A stretch of 64,000 nt of DNA. Origin: Rhytidiadelphus loreus (lineage: Eukaryota; Streptophyta; Bryopsida; Hypnales; Hylocomiaceae). Shown one piece after another: positions 1-12,830 of this stretch. Both the position numbers and the translations under genes were made by a program. The stretch is taken from NCBI GenBank assembly GCA_947034895.1, contig OX344764.1, positions 71,715,348 to 71,779,347 of the forward strand, written 5' to 3'. Each line of letters begins with the position of its first letter. Within the stretch, counting starts at the first letter, position 1. The notes beneath the pieces are model-generated. The model ran no database searches. It was not told the origin of the DNA and saw only the letters and a program-made list of their open reading frames with translations.

Positions 1-989
1 TTTTCAATTGCTAACAAGATTCAACAAAAGAAATTAAAGTTATTTTAATCTATAAAGGACTAGAAGTCCATTTGATTTGGGATTTTAATTTCATTTTTAA
101 GTAAGCCACTATATAGTCTAATATTAATTTTTCAAAATTTGAGATGAAACAAGTATCATGTTAATATCTTTCTAGAACACAAATTTGTGCTCAATTTTAA
201 AAAGCATAAGTATTAAGTAATATGTGCTTTTGGTCTCAATTCTCAACATTGACAAATCCTAAGAATTTATTTAATTTTGATTAATTCTTTTAATCCAACA
301 ATAATATCATGCTTCCATGTAGCTAAATCCTTGAAGTATGTTGCATTAAAATTTCAAAGTGAAAAACTCACTAATTGTAAGACATGTATCTTAAGACTTT
401 GTATCAAAGTTTTTTGTTGTGGATTTGTATTTGTCAACTTTCTTAAAAAAAAACTAGCAAACATGTATTTATCTTGTAAGTTATGTAAGGTGATGACTTT
501 CCTTGAAATTTAGTTGTGAATCCATGGAAAAATATTGAAAGAAAATAACTCAATTTTTTTTTAAATCTTATTACTCGAGCTATTTGTATTCAAAACCAAC
601 AAAAAGACTTCAATAATTGAACATAACTTTGAAAAAGTTAATTCACATTCTATAAAATCTAGCTTGCAATCTATGTATAAAATTTCAATTGTAGAATTGC
701 ATTGCAATTGCCCCAAACTACGTCCGTCTATCCTTTATAGATTAATTATAGAAAATTTGCTCAAATATTTATTGGTTCTTTCTTCATAAAAAAATACTCA
801 AAACTATCATTTATAGTGCACAAAGCATAAATAAATTAAAAAAATAGGATCAAATTTAACAATAGGATCTTGCATTAGACTAGTAATAGTATGTGTGGAA
901 GAAATTTCAAGACATTTTTTATCACCTAGGTCTGCAAGAAATTTGTGTTAAGTGAACAATATATTTTTTTAGTCCCTTATTACACTAGG
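1..989. other. AT-rich intergenic DNA, no gene seen
   Basis: Very AT-rich sequence with only short chance reading frames. No splice-bounded coding segment, RNA gene or clear inverted-end element was recognised. Confidence 0.5.
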
Positions 990-1539
990 TACACTAAAAA
1001 GGATATTTAGTGTTGGCAACACTATTTGCGAACTATGACACTAAATATCACTTACCCTACTAAAGTAAGTAACACTAAATGTAATTTCTAACACTAAAAG
1101 TATCTGTTTCCGACGTCGGCCGCCCCGCGCTGTGCTGGCCCTGGCTTCGATTTGCTTGCCGTCTGTCCGGTCTGTCGTCTCTTGTTTTTGTCCTTCTCCA
1201 CCAGGCCACCTGTGGCTGGTGTTTGTAATTTTATTTCTGCAATGAAATCTCGTTTCATTTGTTCCAAACAAAAAAAAAACACTAAAAGTACTCTATGGTA
1301 AATCTGAAATATGAAGAGGTTTACATTTAGTGTTACATTTCATTTACAGATTTCAGATTTCAGATTTCAGATTTAGTGGGTCAGATTTCAGATTTCAGAT
1401 TTTACATTTAGTGTTACAAAGGCGGCGCATTGAAGTTTAGCACTACACTAATCGTCCTAAAATTGACATTTAGTGTAGGGTCAAGTAGGGTGGTAATTAC
1501 ACTAAATGTAATCCAATACTAAATATCCTTTTTAGTGTA
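990..1539. mobile_element. MITE with ACACTAAAAAGG-type inverted ends
   Basis: The left end (ACACTAAAAAGGATATTTAG from 991) is repeated in inverted form at the right end, finishing near 1538, with about 25 of 26 bases paired. The interior repeats the motif TTTAGTGTT many times, has a CAGATTT heptamer run near 1345-1402 and a GC-rich core near 1110-1220. There is no transposase frame. Length about 550 bp. No convincing target duplication was found, so the superfamily is open. Confidence 0.7.
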
Positions 1540-4532
1540 GTATAGGCTAGTAGACTTTGAATCCTTCCAATTTAATATTTTTGCACTAGTGATTTCAAAT
1601 TTGAATTTTTTGTGTCTGAGAATTGAGTTGGAATTATTTGAAAAAAAATCAAATAAAAAAAACTTGATTTTCATTCTATAAATATTTGTTAAGTAGGTAT
1701 AAGTGAATATGAGATTAAATTAAATTGTCATTATTTCTAAGATGGAATTGAAACACTTTAATTCCAATAGTAAGATTATTCAAATAATTCAACTAAAACC
1801 AATGATAAGTGCAAAATGTTATAGAATTATATCGTAAAATAATTAATCCACAATCACATTTTCATCCATGGATTCATGAAAGACTATGGGGGAATAGAAT
1901 AGTCTTATGTTTCAATCTCTTGAAAGACAACAAGTTATAAGTTTTGCAAAAATTGTTGTAAATTTTGCAACAAAATATGATAATTTATATTTAAATTATA
2001 ATTTCATGTTATTTATAAATAAAAAAAATACTTACCAATAAATAATATAATTGTTAGAAGAATAACCCATATATAAGCATTCAGTTCATAGCTAGAATGT
2101 AATTCAACTTCATTTGTTGAATATATTATTGGATATCAATATTGAGTCTTTAGGTTTAATTAGTAATTAAATTTTTTAATAGTCCTTTTACCTTTTCTTG
2201 ACAATAATTTTCTCTACATTTATTTTGTGCCCTTTTTTATATTTCAAGAACTACTTTAAGACAATATATTTCTTTATGCTACATCAATAATATTACAAAA
2301 TAATTTACTAATTGAAATCAAATATATAGCACTTAGAGTCAAAATAGCCAACTCTGTACCATTGCATGAAAAAGCTACACCATACACACATGTCCATTGT
2401 TAAGTTTTATAGTTAAGAAATTAAATCAAGTACCTACCACAATATGTAAATAATTATATATGAATTTTACTATGGTATTTATAATGTACGTGAAATAAAA
2501 TAAAATAAAACGTATCTCTAAATATTGAATAAATGATATTTCTTGAACCTTTTTCATAGATTTTCATTGAGAAAGAAAATTTTGCTATAAATTTTATAAT
2601 GATATAATAAAAACTCTCTCTTGAATCATATAAAAGAATACTTTAAATTTTGAAACTTTATGGCAGAGTAAATAGTCAACTAATGTCAAATTTTAGCAAT
2701 TCAAACTTGCAAATTTAAGATTTTTGCTAAATAATCTATAAAAACATCTAAAGATGTTTAAATACCTAAAAAACATTTCAAACACAATTGGGGCTTTTGG
2801 GGGAGATTATTTGAAGCAAAGAAAAGTTAAATTTGTGAATCTAATTTTTCATACTTGTACTTTTGAAGCCCACTTAAGAGTACTTAGAATTTATCCATAC
2901 AACTTTAAAATTAAAAAGAATATTTTGTTTATTCTTTAATGATTTTCTACTTTACCAATATAATATTGAATGCAAGATTAGCTACTCAATGAAGTTTAAA
3001 ATACATGGAATTTCTTTTCCAAAAAAGGACATAATTTAGATTGATAAATTTTTTGCAAGCATGTCATTCCAACTAAAAATCAAGTGAAGGTATGCTAAGT
3101 ATTGTATTTGTATGTAAAATTGCACTTTATAATTTATTTCAGTTATAGTGATTGTTTATGTCTCAAAAGACCTTGATTGATAACTTTATTGGTTTAATAA
3201 ATACATAAGATTTAGAACATGCCTTTGTCACCAGTAGAAGTCCTTCTAAGAACCTATTTAATTACACAGAAAAAAAATGTCAATTCATATTTTTAGTAAA
3301 AACATGAATTTTGAGAGAATGCAATATATGATGTACAATGTTTAGATTACTCATACATGTTTTATTTGTTGTTGATTGAATTGAAAATTATAAAATTTAT
3401 ATATAATTATAACTTATATAAAAATTTAGTAATGTATTAGACTATAATAAATAAATAGTATAAAAAAATATTGTGCATTATATCTGATTATATAAAAACA
3501 ATTACTTAAAAAATATTTTAGGATGAAAGAAGACTCATTCGACACACAAAGTTCATTTTGTTTTTAATAAATAAAAAATGTTTTTTTATATAGTGAAGTA
3601 ATTCTAATACTTTGGATCAAAACTTCATTAATTCATGTTATGTCTTTAGTGAACAATGTAGCTAAAATATTTACAATGGTCTCTATTTGCTTCAATTTAA
3701 CTCTTAAATATCCATGGAGTCACAAAACAATACTTAATACTTGGATTATTTTAAATGGACATTATAAAGTGAAAGGTTGCAATTTTTAACCCCTCTTTTT
3801 TGAGATTTTGTTTGTATATAATTGTACGTGATGATATTTAAAATTCTCTCATTGATGTATTATTGAATTTCCTACAAAGTAAGATGCTTATACAATGGTA
3901 ATGCATTTTAGCAAGTTTTAGCTTGTAGTTCTTTTTCAAAACTTTAAGTGATAAAAATGATGGTCTATAAAATTTAAATACAATGAATGAGATGAATTTG
4001 ATAAAGTCTATATTTTGTTTCAATTTATAAAATTAAAAAAAAATCAAAAATCAAATATTTTACTAGAATTTGAATGTTGGACCAAAAACCACAATCCACT
4101 TGTTTGTAATTATTGAATGATATGGAAATTTGTTTTTGATTATGATATTTTCTACTACAATCCATATTCAATATCCATAGAGAATATTTCAAATTCTCTA
4201 TGTACATTTTGTATTTGATATTTATCTTGCTTTCAACATTTGTTATAATTTCAAATCTTCACAAAATCTTTGAAATTTTAATGTCAAATGGAAGACATTT
4301 TTCCATCCTCAAATTAAAACATAATACTTAAACCAATATATTAGTGATAGAAAGCTTGCAATGCAAAGCAAAAATTATATTTGATTCCATAGTCATATGA
4401 TCCATCTATTAAGAATTTGACAATTACAAAGTATTATCCCTACACACATCTACAATAGAGGAACATTTTGACTTGCTTGACTATATTATAATAAGATTTG
4501 ACAAAAAAAATGTAAAGAAAACACACACATAC
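1540..4532. other. AT-rich intergenic or intronic DNA
   Basis: Long AT-rich stretch with homopolymer runs and no supported gene. If the WD40-type exon at 4533-4647 is real, this would be its 3' side. No further exon or terminator could be assigned. Confidence 0.45.
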
Positions 4533-4647
4533 TTCTTTAAAATCGTTGTAAATCAAACAAACTTCATTGGTACCACTACCTCCAACAACAATCAACTTAT
4601 GTGACAATTCGGTTCCATACTTGGTACGTAGCATATAAGCGGCAAGG
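4533..4647 (-). CDS. Candidate exon of a WD40-repeat protein
   Basis: On the minus strand this segment is bounded by an acceptor (TTGTAG) and a good donor (GTATGT). It encodes about 38 residues ending in KLIVVGGSGTNEVCLIYND, which reads like a WD40 blade (hydrophobic strands, then GGSG.N.V.L.). The reading phase is 1 at entry and 0 at exit. It may belong with the candidate exons at 12.7, 13.4 and 16.0 kb as one minus-strand gene with repeat-filled introns, but the joins between them were not established. Alternatively it is an isolated remnant. Confidence 0.4.
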
Positions 4648-4814
4648 CTACAACATGATAACACTTTAAATCACAATTTCTCTTTCTATCATCAAAATGG
4701 AAACTTATTGCCAAACTTTAAACCAATAGTAACCTTTAACAAACACTATCTACAATAATTTGACATTTTAGAGTCATTGGAGTGTTAAAATGTCTAAATA
4801 TAGTGAAGATTCAT

Positions 4815-4868
4815 GGTCAATTGTAATTTAGGGTCAATTGTAACTTAAGGTCAATTGTAATTTAAGAC
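4815..4868. repeat. Three tandem copies of a 17-bp unit
   Basis: The unit GGTCAATTGTAATTTAG starts at 4815, 4832 and 4849 with small changes. It is a simple minisatellite in non-coding DNA. Confidence 0.8.
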
Positions 4869-4986
4869 CTCTCTATTTTAACAAACATGAGGTTATTTTC
4901 ATTTTTCATGCTAATAGATGATAAAATTAAAATTAAAATAATTTTAGATTAAGTAATAATCTCATTATATACCTCATCAAATCCAT

Positions 4987-5095
4987 TTATTGTTGGCCAT
5001 TGAATGTTTCAAGGAGTTTACCGCTACCATAATCCCATTCCTTAGTCCAAGCAACACAGTAGAACACAAGCATTCATATTGTAGAGCTACGATAT
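4987..5095 (-). pseudogene. Possible broken WD40-type exon
   Basis: The minus strand reads CVAWTKEWDYGSGKLLETF followed by NGQQ and then a TAA stop (4987-4989). The GKLLETFNGQ stretch resembles the outer strand and turn of a WD40 blade. It sits just upstream, in gene orientation, of the candidate exon at 4533-4647. No good donor precedes the stop, so if this was an exon it is now disabled. The call is weak and rests on short similarity only. Confidence 0.2.
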
Positions 5096-5795
5096 TGGTA
5101 CTTTGGCATTAATTAACAATGTTCTAATTAAAGTAAGTGAGCCCATTGTGGACAAAATGGAAGCAAATCTATTGTGGGCAAAATTATATTATTTAGTAGT
5201 GTATATTTTCAAAAATTGAATGTACACCACCATTATAATTTTGTCTACAACAGGCTTGCTCCCATTTATGTGTGCAATGGGATCATTTACCTTAAATGAT
5301 AGAAATGCAATATCTTATTTGTGTACTTTTTGTAGCGCTTAACGTGGAAGTACCTATTCTTGATAACTTAAGCATTTTAGTCTACACAAACATGGAAAAT
5401 TCATTGAAAAACTGAGTTCAATGTATGCAAACATAAAGATGAGGAAGAATGCAAAAAAAAAATCTCCAATTTTTTTTTTTCTTGAATAGAAATATGAATT
5501 TTTCATTTAGACCCATTCCGGTCAGCTTTGGCACTTCCCCCTATGCAAGGAAGGAAGAGAGATGAGTGGACGAGAAGGTACGAACAAAGAATCTATACTA
5601 CATACAACTATTATTCACAATAGGTTAGCCTAAAAAACCATGATATGGGACTGTCTAAAATAGGTACTTGTACCATAGTGCTAATGTTTCAAATGTCAGT
5701 GCAACAAAAATTTATTGACATACATCAATTTAGATTTTTTTTTCCAAATTGAAAAACACCTAAAGTTGGTTAGTGCGCCGCCAGGATCCAGTTAA

Positions 5796-6711
5796 CCCCT
5801 AAAGGACCAGGGCCATTTTTCTGTCAAAAACTACTCAAAACTGCCATTTCTGCTGCATTCATCTAAAAAAGCAATTTTTTTTTTTAGAATATAACCGTAG
5901 GATCTTGTACTTTACTAGTCAAGGAATATATGGTAAGAATTTCATAGAGTTTGATCGTACAGATTGGAAGATATTAGCATTCAAAGTTGAAAAAAGAAAG
6001 TTTTTTAAACACTAGCCTGCAATTTCAGATGACTTTGAATGCCATTTGTGGAAAAAATTTGCACCACGGACCTTGAATTAAGAAAATTTTGTTGAAGAAT
6101 TGAGTTGAAAGTCTAGAAAAAAAAATTAAAAAAAACACGATTGATTTTCATTCTTTAAAAAATTGTTAAGTAGAAGTAGGTCTAAGATTGAAAGAAAAAC
6201 TAAATCGTTAATAGCTCTAAAATGGGATTGAAACACAATAATTTCAATGGTGAGATTGTTCTAAATAGAAAACTTAACCTTGTCAAACAAATTTTGTTGA
6301 AAAATTGTGAAATTTGCATTCAAAATTGAATCCTATGAGTTATTTTTTTAAGAAGATGCTCAAGTTGCCCCAAAACCAAGATTGTTCATAACTTTCACAT
6401 TACAAATCCAAATGGAATGAATCAAAGCTTCACATGTAGACAAAAATATGATCTTTAAGAAGAAAAAAATTATAAAATTAATATCAAATTTTTATAGATT
6501 TTTTTTTCTGCCCGGTGATGTAAAAATTATGTTTAAGATGCCATAAATTTTGCTCCCGGGCACCAATTGAAATAAAATTTATATTCCCTCGAAGATAATA
6601 AGTTTTCCTATCTTATGAGAAAGTTACCAAAAAGTTTCACTAAAAAATGAGATCATAGGAACCTGCCCAAAATCCATTTTGTCCCCCGAGGGAACAATGG
6701 TCCTTTAGGGG
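5796..6711. mobile_element. TTAA-flanked inverted-end element, copy A
   Basis: TTAA (5792-5795) precedes CCCCTAAAGGACCA, and the complementary end TGGTCCTTTAGGGG is followed by TTAA (6712-6715). A TTAA target duplication with ends starting CCC is the hallmark of piggyBac-type elements, so I call this a non-autonomous piggyBac-like element. The interior is non-coding. Its left half resembles the right half of copy B in inverted orientation, and parts recur in copies E, F and G, showing a dispersed family. Confidence 0.75.
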
Positions 6712-6859
6712 TTAAAATATGACCATTCTCCTCATTTATGTCTAGAGCTTCGCCATACATTTCCACACCATAAATGCTATAAACAAATGTTCCAAATTGG
6801 GCATCCCAAATCTAGTATGCAACTCAACAAAAACTGGAAAGAATCATAAGTGAGCTTAA

Positions 6860-7769
6860 CCCCTAAAGGACCGGATTGTGTTTTTTGGTTGTATAGAAAT
6901 ATTGGGCAGGTACCTATGAGCGGAGATTTTCATATTTGGGGCTGAAATTTTAATAAAATGTGGGGGCAAGGAATATCTTTCATATGCACCAAATTTCATG
7001 ACATTTGGGAATACGAGTCAAAAGTTATGGCCCAATATGTTACTTTTTTTACCGACAGGGCAGTTCGGGCAGATAAAAAAAATCACCTTTTTTAGAAACA
7101 AAAATTTGGAATTGATTTTCTAGAGTTGTATATACACAAAAAGCTTCGAATCATTCCATTTTGATCAATGAGTCAAAAGTTATGAGGATTTTTTGTTTGT
7201 GGGCAGTTTTGGATTTCCTACTCTAAAATAAACTTTGAAATCCTTTATCTTACCCAATTTTCAATATTTTTTCGTAGGATGTAGATACATTATTACAACA
7301 TTTAGACCATTGGGATTGGAAATTTTCAATTCCATATTTAAATTGTAAATAATTTAGTATTTTTAATCATTCTCTACTACTACCTACTTACTATTTTTTT
7401 CCTATATGTTGTACTATTCCAAATGATCTGAAATTTTTCAAGCATGTGGCCAACTTGTCTAGGAAAACAAATCCAAAGAAGAACCACCATTTAGGTCATT
7501 TTTTCATAGAAATGTGAGCTTGTGAAGTGCAGCTGCCCTGCTTTTCGCAGGGTCAAGAAAATGATTTGAGTTAATTTGAATGCTTATATCTTGCAATCCA
7601 CTAGGTGGAAATGTCTGAAATTTTTACCACATGTTTTTGATATTATATAATACAAGATTCTATGGTTAGATATGTCAAAAAGTTTTTTTTTTTAAAATTT
7701 TGGTACTTGTACTAGAAATGGCAGTTTTGGAGCGTTTTTGGTGAAAGTATAGTGACGGTCCTTTAAGAG
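6860..7769. mobile_element. TTAA-flanked inverted-end element, copy B
   Basis: TTAA (6856-6859) precedes CCCCTAAAGGACCGG, and the other end GGTCCTTTAAGAG is followed by TTAA (7770-7773). Length 910 bp, close to copy A but inserted in the opposite orientation only 145 bp away. There is no transposase frame. The interior resembles the first part of copy C near 17 kb. Confidence 0.7.
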
Positions 7770-8081
7770 TTAACAACAATCGATGATATTACGTCACTAG
7801 GAGTGAATGATGATACAAGATTTTATAAATTTTCTTTTGTAAGCATGTGGACATTTTTATTCTATAGCAAGTGTTTTGAACCAATAATATTCTAGAGTAG
7901 TTAAAAGAGTTGCATTCTCCTCACTATTCATGGTATTTTTTTTTTTAGTATTTTAAGTATAATTATTTTTTTATGAAAATCTAAAATTATATATATATAT
8001 TCAAAATTTATTTTGTTGTGAAAACACTTGATTGAACAACTTCTACAAATCAAGTTTTGAGCACAACTGAAAATGTATTAA

Positions 8082-8452
8082 TCCTTGAAGGACATTTGAG
8101 ATCTTGGGAGGGCTATCCAAAATTAGATTTCAAAAGCTTTCTCAAATGGGCATCATGTAGCTTGTTCAAATGACCCAACTACATAACGTCCATTTCTTAA
8201 TGATGAGGATCCCCTTCCTTAAAGTCATAGGCAACCTCAAAGTCACAATTCATTATTTTATATCAAAATTTCTAATGCACCAACTACAAGATGAAATTGT
8301 GATTCAAAATCCAAGACTTAGATTGGTAGAAACATCTTGTAAAGACAAAGAGAATGATATTACAGAAGTTCACATGCAGTTGACTACTAAAGGAGTTGTT
8401 CTAAAGATTCTCCCAAAACCTAGCCCCTCAAGCTAAGTTTGTCGTTTAAGGG
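8082..8452. mobile_element. Short TTAA-flanked element candidate
   Basis: TTAA at 8078-8081 is followed by TCCTTGAAGGACA. The right side ends in GTCGTTTAAGGG before TTAA at 8453-8456. The ends pair imperfectly and match the termini of the larger family members. The 88-residue frame inside has no recognisable domain and is not called as a gene. Confidence 0.4.
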
Positions 8453-8814
8453 TTAATCTTGTTTTGTCCACTACAAGATAATGTCTTTCAAGGTTACTTA
8501 TTTGGTTTATATCTTCACTAGCAAAAACAATCTTTCACTAAACTAAGTACACTAGTTTACATTTTGAATATGGATATAAAATTAAAAAAAGCATCCATTG
8601 ATGGAAGAAAATTCATTAATTCATCCAAAAGAGTTTACATTCTTTCCCCAAAGAGATTATTGTCTCAAAATTTTGTAACAATTTAGCAATTTCATCAACT
8701 ATAAAGAAGAAATCATTCAGAATGTTTAGACATTCAAGGATTCATCTTCTCAAGTTTATAATTGCAATTGAATAATTTTTTGCTCAAAAACAGCAATTGG
8801 ATGTTCTTTTTAAG

Positions 8815-9118
8815 GGAGAGTGAGGGAATGTCACCTACTCTTTTACTAAGCAAGTGAAGTAATACGCCCCACATCTATATTTTCATTACCCCCCTATCTA
8901 TATATTTTTTGAACATGCTATATTGTAATCAATATGGGATTAACAACTATATCCCATATATGTATACATATGTCATATTGTATACATATTCCATATATTA
9001 TGTGAATACATATTCCATACATTGTATTTGTATCAAAGTTTTTTTGGTTTTGGTTTTGAGGATTGGGTGGGCAAATCCGAGGTGTTTTATTTTTTATTTT
9101 TAAATTTGGTTGGGGCAC
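8815..9118. repeat. Dispersed repeat, copy 1 of 2
   Basis: Begins GAGAGTGAGGGAATGTCACCT and continues through a CATCTATATTTTCAT stretch, an ATAC/CATAT-rich core and a G-rich end (GGATTGGGTGGGCAAAT). The same order of blocks appears at about 23647-24050. It is probably a fragment of one transposon family; no terminal inverted repeat or coding capacity was seen. Confidence 0.6.
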
Positions 9119-9413
9119 AGAGATGGGGAATTGAGGACGTGTCTTTTCATGGATAGATTAGAGAGTGTTTGAGTGTATGGGTGCTTGTAAATCCAAATTG
9201 GCTCACTTAAATTGTGTTGTCCCAACCCGCACTCAAAGTGACATTGATGTCAGATGGATGCCGTTTTACAGCAGACATGCAATTGCTATGTCCTACGGTA
9301 GTCACACCATTCATACAAAATCATCAAAAATACCATGACATTTTTTATTCTTATATAGTTGCCTTTATTCTCATTTTCAAGAAAAACTTGTTTAATAATT
9401 TCACTTCAATTGG

Positions 9414-9698
9414 ATAAGGTGGGTACCTCCAAACCACCACTTTTTGCGACTATGCCTAATTACTATTATTATACTGGTCAAATTTTCATATTTTTTTGTT
9501 GTCAAGTGAGAAGAGTTTCCAATGCACCAAAGAATGTGACATTTGGATACCATATGCAAAAGTTATGTACAGTCAGTGTTTTTTGGTAGATGTTTAAAAA
9601 TTGTTTCTTTAGCATACGTACATAATGATTTTGAAGATGTATATAGAATGATGATAGTGGTTCTGGGTAGGGTGTGATTTTTGGTGTACCCACCTTAT
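9414..9698. mobile_element. MITE with ATAAGGTGGGTAC ends
   Basis: The left end ATAAGGTGGGTACCTCCAAA is matched by the inverted right end (..GTACCCACCTTAT). A related end occurs near 20540-20580. The element is 285 bp and non-coding, and a target duplication is not clear. Confidence 0.6.
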
Positions 9699-10264
9699 GA
9701 TGTTATTTAACTTCTTGATGTTTATGTTTATAAACACAATTATTTTTCTTAAGTTGTACCAATTTATCAAGTCTATTGGTATTTTTCTAGAAGAGAATTT
9801 ATTCGTTTGTAGCAATAGAAACAATATTTGTGAATACTTAAGAGATATCATACATGAATTACAAAAAATCTGAGGCGTGCAAAGGGTTGTGAGTTCCCCC
9901 CCTGGGTGCAATTAGCACTACAACAATAGATGATTGCAGAAATATGACTGAAGATGACTGGCAACTGCTCACAATCATATTCTTGGATGCCAACAACTTG
10001 GGGAGAAATATGATTGCAAATATGACTACAAATATGACTGCAAATATGACTACTAGTCTTTTTTAAGCCTTGTATTTCACAAACGTATATTATACGCCGA
10101 TTGGGAACACCAAAGTATTTCATAGAGAACGTAGAGAACATGTTTGGGGAACGTTGAGTCATATTTTGTCATATTTTTATGGGAGTGACATTTTTTAATT
10201 TTTGGGTAGCCTAAGAAAAATATAGGCAATCCAAAAAAAATATGGACAAGTTATTATTTAAAAT

Positions 10265-10445
10265 TTTGAAATCCTAGCCAATTTTTTTTTAGATTTTCAA
10301 ACCTATTCACCACTTTTTTAGAGTTTTGAAACCCTAGCCATCATTTCTTTATGGTTTTGAAATCCTAGTTGTCACTTCTTTAGGATTTTGAAACCCTAGC
10401 CGTCACTTCTTTAAGGTTTTGAACCCCTAGCCGCCACTTCTCTTA
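10265..10445. repeat. Degenerate tandem repeat of about 38 bp
   Basis: About five copies of a unit reading TTTTGAAACCCTAGCC then (G/A)TCACTTCTTTA lie in tandem inside the CACTA element. Copies become more alike toward the right. AAACCCTA resembles the plant telo-box, which may be coincidence. Confidence 0.65.
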
Positions 10446-11539
10446 GCTCTTCTCACTACAAGAGAAAGGTGCGTTTAAAGTATAGTCCTAGAGATAACAT
10501 TTTAAATAATGACCTTTTTAGGAGATTTTCAGTAAGAATTTACAAGATATTTGTGTCTTTCTAGTAAAATTTAACTCTTTCTTCCTCTTAATTTTTGCTT
10601 TTTGTTTCCTCTTATTTCTTTTTGGTTCTTAGTTCTTAGTTCTTTTTGTTGCCTCTTAACACTTGTTTCTTATTGCCTCTTAGTTAGTTGTTATTTCTTG
10701 TTGCATCTTAACTCTTGTTTGTTGTTATCTTTTAGCATTTGCCACTTTTTTTTTCTTCTTTCCTTCATCACCATTTTTATTCTTCCTACTCTAAACTTGT
10801 GCTGCATATTTTATGTTGTTGTAAACTTTAGAAGGTTGATCTTTGTTGTTCATTCACTAAAAATTAACCTCCTTTTTCTTTAATTGTATATGTAGGCACC
10901 AAAAGTTGAAACAAAGCTGTTGGAGGCTACTTGCAACCCAATAGAGCCATCTTCACATTATTGTAAGGAATATAGGCCCTATTGAGTTTTGTGAATGATT
11001 CATTGTGATATATATGTTTTGTATTGTTGACTAATAAATGTCAATGAAATGAGTTGCATTCCTTCTTGCATTCTCCCTCTCTAATATGATTGTCTCATGT
11101 ATATCTCTAAAATCATGTGTATGTGTTTTTAACTACATGAAGTGTTTTTTTCAATTGTTAAATCATTTTGATACATAATTGCAATGTCTCATGTCCATTT
11201 AAAATGCATGAAAAATGTAATTGTAGTTTGTAATTAAAGCTATTTTGGACCTCAATCATTCCAATCACAAACTACACACAAATTTTATAAATATGACTCT
11301 CAATTATCCAAAATATCACTTCCTTGAGTTACATTTCACAAAATATATTGGCCAAAATATAATTAGTTATAGTCATATAATGCTCATACTTATGTGTGTC
11401 CTAATGTAACCTTACACATCCCAAAATATGACTACAATCAGTCATAAAATTACTATGTCAATTAAAAATATAACTCACAAGTGTCATATTTCACATTAGT
11501 AAAGAATATGATTCACAAGAGTCATATTCATATTCCACA

Positions 11540-11900
11540 TCATCCAAAAATATGACTCATGGGAGTGATATTCCACAATTCACATCAACAAAAAAATGAC
11601 TCATCACAGTCATATTCCACATCAATAAAAAAAATGACTCATCACAGTCATATTCCACATCAACAAAAAAAAAGACTCATCATAGTCATATTTCACATCA
11701 ACAAAAAAAATGACTCATTACAGTCATATTCCACATTAACAAAAAAAATGACTCATTGTAGTCATATTCCACATTTGCCAAAATATGACTCATCGCAATC
11801 ATATTCCATATCAACCAAAACATGACTCACCACAATTATATTCCACGTCAGCCAAAAATATGACTAAACGGAGTCATATGCCATGTAAAATTCTTTTTCT
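11540..11900. repeat. Tandem array built on ATGACTCA...AGTCATATTCC
   Basis: About eight units of roughly 40 bp, each with TGACTCATCACAGTCATATT then CCACAT, A-rich spacer and next unit. TGACTCA is the palindromic core bound by AP-1/GCN4-type bZIP factors. The array is the right subterminal region of the CACTA element. It keeps one frame open by chance (11559-11825), giving low-complexity His/Ser/Lys sequence not called as a gene. Confidence 0.7.
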
Positions 11901-12662
11901 TTGCCCGGGTAGCTCAGGAAAAAGTCAAGCCCTCAAGGATAATCAACGTATACACCACGTTGGCAAAATATGGCTAATTATACCCCCAACCCATATGACT
12001 CAAAATATGACTAATGTCCAAAGTGACTCGTCGGTAATGACTGGACCCAGTCATGCTTCGAGTCATCTACAATGATTTTTGCGTGAGTCATATTTTTTGA
12101 TTTTATGACTCACTGCAGTCATATTTTGCAATCATAAAACATTGCTTTTGTTGTAATGTAGGGAATTTTTTTTTTTTTCGTTTTTTGGATCTGGCATGGC
12201 ACTATTGGTGCTACATCAGCACCACGTTAGACTAACAACTTTTTTAAATATTTTAAATATTATTTAAATATTTAATTTAATTTAATTTTTTTCTATACTT
12301 GCATTGTGGGGCTGCGGAAAATCAAAAACTGGCAGCCTCTTTCAGGCCTCGAACTTTTCCTAATGTTTACCCTTTTTCAAATGTTTGTATAGGAAGTCTT
12401 GTAATGCCATCGTATATCCTTAGCTATATAATCCACAAACACAATTCAATTCTAGTTCTAAATGCAAGACATTCTTTATCATCTACCTATATTTATAAAC
12501 TCTCTTTAGGGGAAGAAATTTCAAAGTGTTATCTAGGTGCACATGTATAAGTTTATTGAACTATTTTTAACAAATTCTTTACAATCATGGCAACCTTAGT
12601 GGTAAAAAAAAAAAGTTCCCTCAAAGAAATGAAATTCAAAATTTATTGGAAGATATACATAC

Positions 12663-12830
12663 CTTGAAATCATAGCCAAAGGTAGCAAATTTTTGTCTAG
12701 TTGCATGATGATCAATGGCAAAAATTTCATTGTCTTGCTCTACACTCAATGCTAGATGTTTTCCAAGGTAGCATGCCAATGGTGAATTTGTCCATTGACA
12801 TCTTCCATGTCCAAACACAACACAAATTTG
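12663..12830 (-). CDS. Candidate WD40-type exon
   Basis: The minus strand encodes a segment ending NEIFAIDHHATRQKFATFGY then DFK, directly before a strong donor (CAAG then GTATGT). The pattern I.AIDHH...KFATFG.D.K matches the start of a WD40 blade, as in HIRA or CAF-1 p60 type propellers where the text is I.S.D.HP...ATGG.D. The upstream acceptor is not certain, so the 5' boundary is approximate. It would follow the 13.4 kb exon in the same gene. Confidence 0.45.

Larger units (their letters stand above)
9916..12158. mobile_element. Non-autonomous CACTA-type transposon
   Basis: The left end starts CACTACAACAATAG and the right end finishes TTGTTGTAATG, the inverse with one change (CATTACAACAA). 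Both sides carry the same 3-bp TAG (9913-9915 and 12159-12161), as expected for CACTA/EnSpm elements, which duplicate 3 bp. Dense AATATGACT/AGTCATATT motifs fill both subterminal regions, like the transposase-binding repeats of this superfamily. No transposase is encoded, so it would need help in trans. If the WD40-type exons on either side belong to one gene, it sits in an intron. Confidence 0.75.

Noticed and set aside
8170..8436. 88-codon plus-strand frame
   Set aside because: Sits within a short TTAA element; no domain or splice context.
10454..10470. A second CACTACAAGAGAAA end nested in the CACTA element
   Set aside because: No matching right end found.
10602..10883. Hydrophobic 93-codon frame
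   Set aside because: T-rich and C-rich low-complexity sequence inside the CACTA element.
11559..12075. His/Ser-rich frames in the TGACTCA array
   Set aside because: Translation of a short tandem repeat within a CACTA element.
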